The notes under the pieces were generated by a model. It was not told where the DNA came from. It was given only the letters and a program-made list of their open reading frames with translations, and made no database searches. 59,456 bases of DNA from Streptococcus loxodontisalivarius (GTDB lineage Bacteria; Bacillota; Bacilli; Lactobacillales; Streptococcaceae): assembly GCF_016908645.1 (NCBI RefSeq), contig NZ_JAFBEH010000006.1, positions 1 through 59,456 of the forward strand, in the 5' to 3' direction. Positions 54,528-59,456 of this stretch are shown here, in pieces. The stretch's first letter is position 1. Every line of letters starts with the position of its first letter. Position numbers and translations under genes: made by a program.

Positions 54528-57384
54528 GTCGCACCCCATACGGGTGCGTGGATTGAAATCTGATAGGCTTGTTAAAAATCATAGCGATACCTAACGTCGC
54601 ACCCCATACGGGTGCGTGGATTGAAATTTTTTAACAGAGGTGAATTTCCTCAATATTACGGTCGCACCCCATACGGGTGCGTGGATTGAAATACAAAAGA
54701 TATTGATAGTATCGTTGAAAAGATTGTCGCACCCCATACGGGTGCGTGGATTGAAATAAAGATTTTTTTGACCGAATTTGCCCTTGGACTGTCGCACCCC
54801 ATACGGGTGCGTGGATTGAAATTTTTTCCTTGCTTCATTTATTTCGAATTTTTGATGTCGCACCCCATACGGGTGCGTGGATTGAAATTTGAGGTCTTAA
54901 AGAAGACTGGTATACCAGAGGGTCGCACCCCATACGGGTGCGTGGATTGAAATAGTTTTTTGTAAAAAACAAGATAAGACACAACAGTCGCACCCCATAC
55001 GGGTGCGTGGATTGAAATTATATAATAAACAAAGCGTTTGCTCGATGGTTATGTCGCACCCCATACGGGTGCGTGGATTGAAATATAACTCTTGGTGGAA
55101 TTGTCTTTCATTTAGTTGTGTCGCACCCCATACGGGTGCGTGGATTGAAATATAGGTCTTGGCTTGCTGAAATTTAGATTTAGCAGGTCGCACCCCATAC
55201 GGGTGCGTGGATTGAAATGATAACAGGAATAAATCCTTTAAACTTCCCATCGTCGCACCCCATACGGGTGCGTGGATTGAAATAATAACTCCTTGCTTAG
55301 AATTACTTGTCATCAATGTCGCACCCCATACGGGTGCGTGGATTGAAATACAAGTCATTTCGTTCGATACTCTTGGTGGCACAGTCGCACCCCATACGGG
55401 TGCGTGGATTGAAATTTCTTGATGAAATTGAAAAAGCCCACCCAGACGGTCGCACCCCATACGGGTGCGTGGATTGAAATGAAGAAACTGAACTGAAATT
55501 AAAATAAGGAGAAACGTCGCACCCCATACGGGTGCGTGGATTGAAATAATTAGTTACTTTAGGTTATCAAAATGTAATTAGTCGCACCCCATACGGGTGC
55601 GTGGATTGAAATTGGTAAACATCATTAAAGGTGAGAAAGCAGGAAGTCGCACCCCATACGGGTGCGTGGATTGAAATTACAATGACAAATATTTATCAAC
55701 AATTGTTAATGTCGCACCCCATACGGGTGCGTGGATTGAAATCCTAAAATTACTGAAACAGTAATTATTAATCAAGCGTCGCACCCCATACGGGTGCGTG
55801 GATTGAAATAGAGGAGAACCTGATGATGAAGATTTGCAGGAACGTCGCACCCCATACGGGTGCGTGGATTGAAATTGTGCAGAAGAGGTGACTTACAACG
55901 GAGAGGACGGTCGCACCCCATACGGGTGCGTGGATTGAAATATACGTAATCAAAATGCCATACCTACCAAAATAGTCGCACCCCATACGGGTGCGTGGAT
56001 TGAAATAGAAATTTTGGCTTCACTTGATATTTTCGATATTGTCGCACCCCATACGGGTGCGTGGATTGAAATATTAAGACTCATATCATATAAACCCGCA
56101 AATGAGTCGCACCCCATACGGGTGCGTGGATTGAAATCCAATTGAATACTTAATTACTACCGAAAAATATGTCGCACCCCATACGGGTGCGTGGATTGAA
56201 ATAGCTTTGGTGGAGATAGCGACAGTCAAAATAAGCACGTCGCACCCCATACGGGTGCGTGGATTGAAATCTGCAATACGTTGTTTTGAATAGCAGTAGA
56301 CGAGTCGCACCCCATACGGGTGCGTGGATTGAAATAATTGACTTGAAATGTTACTTCCCATTCCACTAACGTCGCACCCCATACGGGTGCGTGGATTGAA
56401 ATTGATAGGGTATACCATGGGGCACGTTGAAATGCCGTCGCACCCCATACGGGTGCGTGGATTGAAATTTTAGTATCATCATGATTAACTGTTAATGTAG
56501 CTGTCGCACCCCATACGGGTGCGTGGATTGAAATAAATATTGGAGATATTCTATCAGACGCTAAAGAGTCGCACCCCATACGGGTGCGTGGATTGAAATT
56601 CAAACCCACAAGTAACTGCCAAGTGGGAAGTCTCGTCGCACCCCATACGGGTGCGTGGATTGAAATTGGGATAACTGGGTCGAAACAACAAAAATTAGGT
56701 CGCACCCCATATGGGTGCGTGGATTGAAATACAAAAAGTTGAAAAACTAAACAAAAAGTTTAAAGTCGCACCCCATACGGGTGCGTGGATTGAAATTGAT
56801 GCGAACGTTGCTGCATCGATTACCATGCTGTCGCACCCCATACGGGTGCGTGGATTGAAATTCAATCAACAACTGTATAGTAAATATAGCAAGAAACGTC
56901 GCACCCCATACGGGTGCGTGGATTGAAATAAGAATTGGAAATAAATGCTACTGGTGTCACAAGTCGCACCCCATACGGGTGCGTGGATTGAAATCCCACT
57001 AGATAATGCCAAGGTAGGCATGAAAATGTCGCACCCCATACGGGTGCGTGGATTGAAATTGTTATCTCAGGGGTATCTGATACGGACACTTCTGTCGCAC
57101 CCCATACGGGTGCGTGGATTAAAATTATCGTGTACGTAGCAGTAATTTTTTGACTAACTAGTCGCACCCCATACGGTGCGTGGATTGAAATAGAATTGCT
57201 GAACCTGCACCATTCAAATCGATATTCGTCGCACCGTGTGGATTGAAATATCAGACGCTCCATCTCAGTCTTTGTACCATCATGGAGTCGCCCTTATGCG
57301 GGTGCATGGATTGAAATCCTTTGACCGTCAAACTCGAATCACAGTCATCGAAGTCGCGCTCACAAAGGTGTGTGGACGGAAACT
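54528..57384 (+). CRISPR. Type I-C CRISPR array, 44 repeats and 43 spacers (manual count)
   Basis: The repeat is 32 bp, begins GTCGCACCCC and ends GATTGAAAT; CGCACCC and GGGTGCG form its hairpin, which Cas5c would cut. Spacers are 32-37 bp, mostly 33-35. Repeats 1-33 and 35-39 appear identical; repeat 34 (56699) has one change in the loop (ATATGG). From repeat 40 (57094) they decay: GATTAAAAT, a lost G (57161), an internal 10-bp deletion (57228), several substitutions (57287) and a strongly diverged last copy (57353). The leader is on the left, so the decayed end is the oldest. Spacer 14 (55416-55448) encodes LDEIEKAHPD. Confidence 0.98.
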
Positions 57385-57452
57385 TAAATAAGTTCGACTA
57401 CTAAAAACAATATTGAAATTGATCAGTGATTTGTCCCTCAATCCCCACTTTC

Positions 57453-57461
57453 TGCTATAAT
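57453..57461 (+). promoter_or_regulatory. Extended -10 promoter of the VOC gene
   Basis: TGCTATAAT at 57453-57461, with a weak TTGTCC about 16 nt before the TGn element. Confidence 0.6.
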
Positions 57462-57489
57462 AGGTCAGTAAAAGAAGTGAGGAAATCAG

Positions 57490-57921
57490 ATGAATCGTAT
57501 CAATTTAATATGTTTAGGTGTTCGTGACATGGCACGCTCCGTGGCTTTTTACCGTGATGGTCTTGGTTTTGAGACTAAAGAGACGGCTGATTGTCCTGAG
57601 GTTATCTTTTTCAATAATGCTGGAACTAAGCTTGAGCTTTATCCACTTGAAAATCTGTCTGCTGATTTTGGAGCTGGTCTTCCGACGCTCCCAGCAGGGC
57701 ATTTTAATGGCATGACCATGGCTTATAATGTCAAGGAAAGGTCTGAGGTTGATAGTGTTTTGGCTTTGGCAAAATCAGCTGGCGCTAGCATTTTGAAGGA
57801 ACCGCAAGAGGTTTTCTGGGGTGGTTATCACGCTTACTTTGCTGATCCTGACAACTATGTCTGGGAAGTCTGCTGGAATCCAACCATGCCATTTGACGAC
57901 AATGATATGGCCATTGTTTAA
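57490..57921 (+). CDS. VOC family protein (glyoxalase/dioxygenase-like)
   Basis: The 143-residue protein contains two beta-alpha-beta-beta-beta units of the vicinal oxygen chelate fold: INLICLGVRDMARSVAFYRDG (about 4-24) and the second unit ending YHAYFADPDNYVWEVCWNP (about 113-131). Glutamate in VWEVCW and histidine in HAYF are candidate metal ligands. Activity cannot be told from sequence. It has its own promoter and is the first gene after the CRISPR array. Confidence 0.85.
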   Translation: MNRINLICLGVRDMARSVAFYRDGLGFETKETADCPEVIFFNNAGTKLELYPLENLSADFGAGLPTLPAGHFNGMTMAYNVKERSEVDSVLALAKSAGASILKEPQEVFWGGYHAYFADPDNYVWEVCWNPTMPFDDNDMAIV

Positions 57922-57950
57922 AGCTCTGCTATTTTCCAAAAAGACAGTTT

Positions 57951-57983
57951 AATCAAGCGTTTTCAATCGATTTTTGCTATACT
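57951..57983 (+). promoter_or_regulatory. Extended -10 promoter with a cre-like site
   Basis: TGCTATACT (57975-57983) is the -10. AATCAAGCGTTTTCA (57951-57965), in the place of the -35, matches a cre consensus at about 12 of 15 positions, suggesting possible CcpA control of the next genes. Confidence 0.4.
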
Positions 57984-58015
57984 AGAGTTAGTAATTCGAG
58001 AAAAGAGGTAGTCTT

Positions 58016-58204
58016 ATGTCAAAAGAATTTGATGCTTTCAAAAAGACCCTTTCTAAGGAGAGTCTACAGGCTATTTATGATGAAACAAAGCTAGAGGTGT
58101 CTCAGTCTGAGCTCGAAGGAACAGACGCTTTCAGTATTGAATTGGCAAGCCAGATGGCAGTCAATCTGCTCGAAACCTACCACAATTGGCTAAACGAGAA
58201 CTAA
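58016..58204 (+). CDS. Hypothetical 62-residue acidic protein
   Basis: The protein starts MSKEFDAFKKTLSKESLQAI and is acidic and predicted helical, with no membrane segment or cysteine. AGAGGTAG precedes the ATG. A terminator follows directly, so it is a single-gene unit or a weakly read-through one with glycerate kinase. I do not recognise a characterised family. Confidence 0.7.
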   Translation: MSKEFDAFKKTLSKESLQAIYDETKLEVSQSELEGTDAFSIELASQMAVNLLETYHNWLNEN

Positions 58205-58232
58205 AGGTTGGATTTTCCAGCCTTATTTTTCT
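58204..58232 (+). terminator. Terminator between the small gene and glycerate kinase
   Basis: AAGGTTGGA / TCCAGCCTT stem with a TTT loop, followed by ATTTTT. Confidence 0.75.
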
Positions 58233-58246
58233 AAGGAGGTAAAACG

Positions 58247-59356
58247 ATGCACATTCTTATTGCACCCGATTCTTTCAAGGAGAGTCTGTCTGCTCAGAAG
58301 GTGGCAGAGGCTCTTCAAGCTGGCTTTGCGGCTAAACTTCCTCAAGCTACATTTGATCTGGCACCCATCGGTGATGGTGGTGAAGGCACATTGTCAGCGC
58401 TAGCCCAGAACCTAGACTTGACTTACAGTAGTCTCCAACTTCCTCATGCTTTTTCGGAAAATGGCAGAGCTATTTTTGCAAGTAAGGATAAGCTAGCCGT
58501 TTTTGAGATGGCAGAGGTTTGTGGTCTCGAAAAGGTTGCACTGGGCAAACGAGATCCCTTACATCTGTCAACCCAAGGTGTTGGTGAGATGATTCTTGCT
58601 CTCTATGAGTTGGGGATGCGTGAGATTATTCTAGGAGTCGGTGGTTCCTCAACCAATGATGGTGGAATTGGTATGGCAAGAGGGCTAGGTTATCGCTTTT
58701 TAGATGAGAATGGAAGCGAGCTGGAGGCTATCGGTGCCAATCTTGCCAAAATCAAATCAATTGATAAGAGTCAGGTCAAATCTATGTCAGACCTATCCTT
58801 GACCATCGTTACTGATGTTAGCAATAAACTCTGTGGCAAGTATGGTGCTACCTATATTTTTGCAGGTCAAAAGGGTCTTGATGCAAGTCAGTTTGAGCAG
58901 GTTGACAAGGATATGGAAACTTTCTATCAAACCTTTAATCCGTCTATTCTGGATTTAGCAGGTGCCGGAGCAGGTGGTGGGATGGCTGCAGGTTTAGTGA
59001 CTTTTGCCTCAGGACAGATTGTATCAGGGATTGATTTTATTCTTGATCGGATTGATTTTGATAGAAGAGTCGCGCAAGCAGACTTGGTTATTGTTGGAGA
59101 AGGGCGAATGGATGCTCAGTCCTTGTCAGGAAAGGCACCAGTTGGTATTGCTAGACGGACTCCAAAAGAAAAGCCAGTCCTTGCAATTTGTGGCAGCCTG
59201 TCAGATGATTTGCCCTCATTTCCAGCCGCTGGAATCAGCGCAGCTTTTCCCATCATATCAAAAGTCCAACCCTTGGAAGAGACGCTAGCAGAAGCAGAAG
59301 TCAATCTGAGACGGACAGCGGAAAATATAGCCAATCTCCTCCTTTTAAATCCATAA
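58247..59356 (+). CDS. glxK: Glycerate kinase
   Basis: The enzyme phosphorylates glycerate, feeding it into glycolysis. The 369-residue protein is of the GlxK/GarK type: it starts MHILIAPDSFKESLSAQKVA and has PIGDGGEGTLSAL (about 41-53), ILGVGGSSTNDGGIGMARGLG (about 127-147) and LAGAGAGGGMAAGL (about 231-244). AAGGAGG precedes the ATG. The interspersed repeat starts right after its stop and may serve as its terminator. Confidence 0.92.
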   Translation: MHILIAPDSFKESLSAQKVAEALQAGFAAKLPQATFDLAPIGDGGEGTLSALAQNLDLTYSSLQLPHAFSENGRAIFASKDKLAVFEMAEVCGLEKVALGKRDPLHLSTQGVGEMILALYELGMREIILGVGGSSTNDGGIGMARGLGYRFLDENGSELEAIGANLAKIKSIDKSQVKSMSDLSLTIVTDVSNKLCGKYGATYIFAGQKGLDASQFEQVDKDMETFYQTFNPSILDLAGAGAGGGMAAGLVTFASGQIVSGIDFILDRIDFDRRVAQADLVIVGEGRMDAQSLSGKAPVGIARRTPKEKPVLAICGSLSDDLPSFPAAGISAAFPIISKVQPLEETLAEAEVNLRRTAENIANLLLLNP

Positions 59357-59456
59357 AAAAGAGAGAGTGGGACAAAAATCGGTAATTCCAAAGGAATTCG
59401 ATTTTGTCAGCAAATCTTTATTTTTGGTTGCTGACCTGAAACAGTCTATCCCCAGA
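59353..59456 (+). repeat. Interspersed hairpin repeat, copy B (runs off window end)
   Basis: This copy is in the orientation opposite to copy A (1132-1231) and nearly identical. It starts right at the glxK stop and contains AATTCC-AAA-GGAATT and GTCAGCAA / TTGCTGAC hairpins. It is cut by the window edge. Confidence 0.8.

Noticed and set aside
54591..57263. Several frames on both strands through the CRISPR array (periodic SIHAPVWGAT or HPIRVRGLK peptides)
   Set aside because: The periodic peptides are translations of the 32-bp repeat; no ribosome-binding sites or real proteins.
46389..57384. Idea that the CRISPR-Cas locus is a novel subtype
   Set aside because: Gene order cas3-5c-8c-7c-4-1-2, the absence of cas6 and the repeat sequence are standard type I-C.

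Overview
The window is a chromosomal segment of a viridans (mitis/sanguinis-type) Streptococcus. The evidence is the subunit-c-first ATP synthase order (atpEBFHAGDC), the murA-epuA-endA block, a rapZ-yvcK-whiA operon, AdcA with a fused ZinT domain under an AdcR-type operator, low-GC codon use, and many extended -10 (TGnTATAAT) promoters. Species assignment is inference.

Layout. 1-1440: 5' part of an IS110-family transposase (minus strand), its upstream non-coding end and hairpin-rich intergenic repeats. 1447-8013: complete F1Fo ATP synthase operon, with a 300-nt structured repeat insertion between atpG and atpD. 8106-10915: DUF1146 protein, murA, epuA, endA nuclease. 10954-11275: MITE-like element. 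11350-16768: ridA, DUF1003 protein, rapZ, yvcK, whiA, C69 dipeptidase. 16816-17591: small XRE-type regulator divergent from a structured transcript with two tiny ORFs. 17899-21040: adcA, then a methyltransferase with two cupins. 21137-23756 (minus): rpmE2, DHH phosphoesterase, GNAT, YghU-like GST. 23980-29991: add, flavodoxin, VTT protein, ClC, chorismate mutase, second ClC, rplS. 30042-36892: tRNA-Arg(CCT), YeiH exporter, rodA, HAD phosphatase, gyrB, ezrA. 36944-46245: a T-box-controlled complete histidine operon, hisC-Z-G-D-serB-B-H-(alpha/beta hydrolase)-A-F-I-E. 46345-57384: complete type I-C CRISPR-Cas (cas3-5c-8c-7c-4-1-2) plus an array I count as 44 repeats and 43 spacers. 57490-59356: VOC protein, small hypothetical, glycerate kinase. 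The window ends in a repeat that also occurs inverted near its start.

How the parts work together. The his operon covers the histidine pathway, with HisZ/short HisG as the first enzyme. No classical histidinol-phosphatase is present, so the embedded SerB-like HAD enzyme is the natural candidate. The CRISPR locus has adaptation genes (cas4-1-2), interference genes (cas3, cas5c, cas8c, cas7c) and an internal start in cas8c that would make Cas11c. Its promoter carries a cre-like (CcpA) palindrome over the -35. One spacer encodes the invariant Walker-B motif of Clp ATPases, which suggests acquisition from a clp gene, possibly the host's own. The distal array end is decaying, as expected for old leader-distal repeats.
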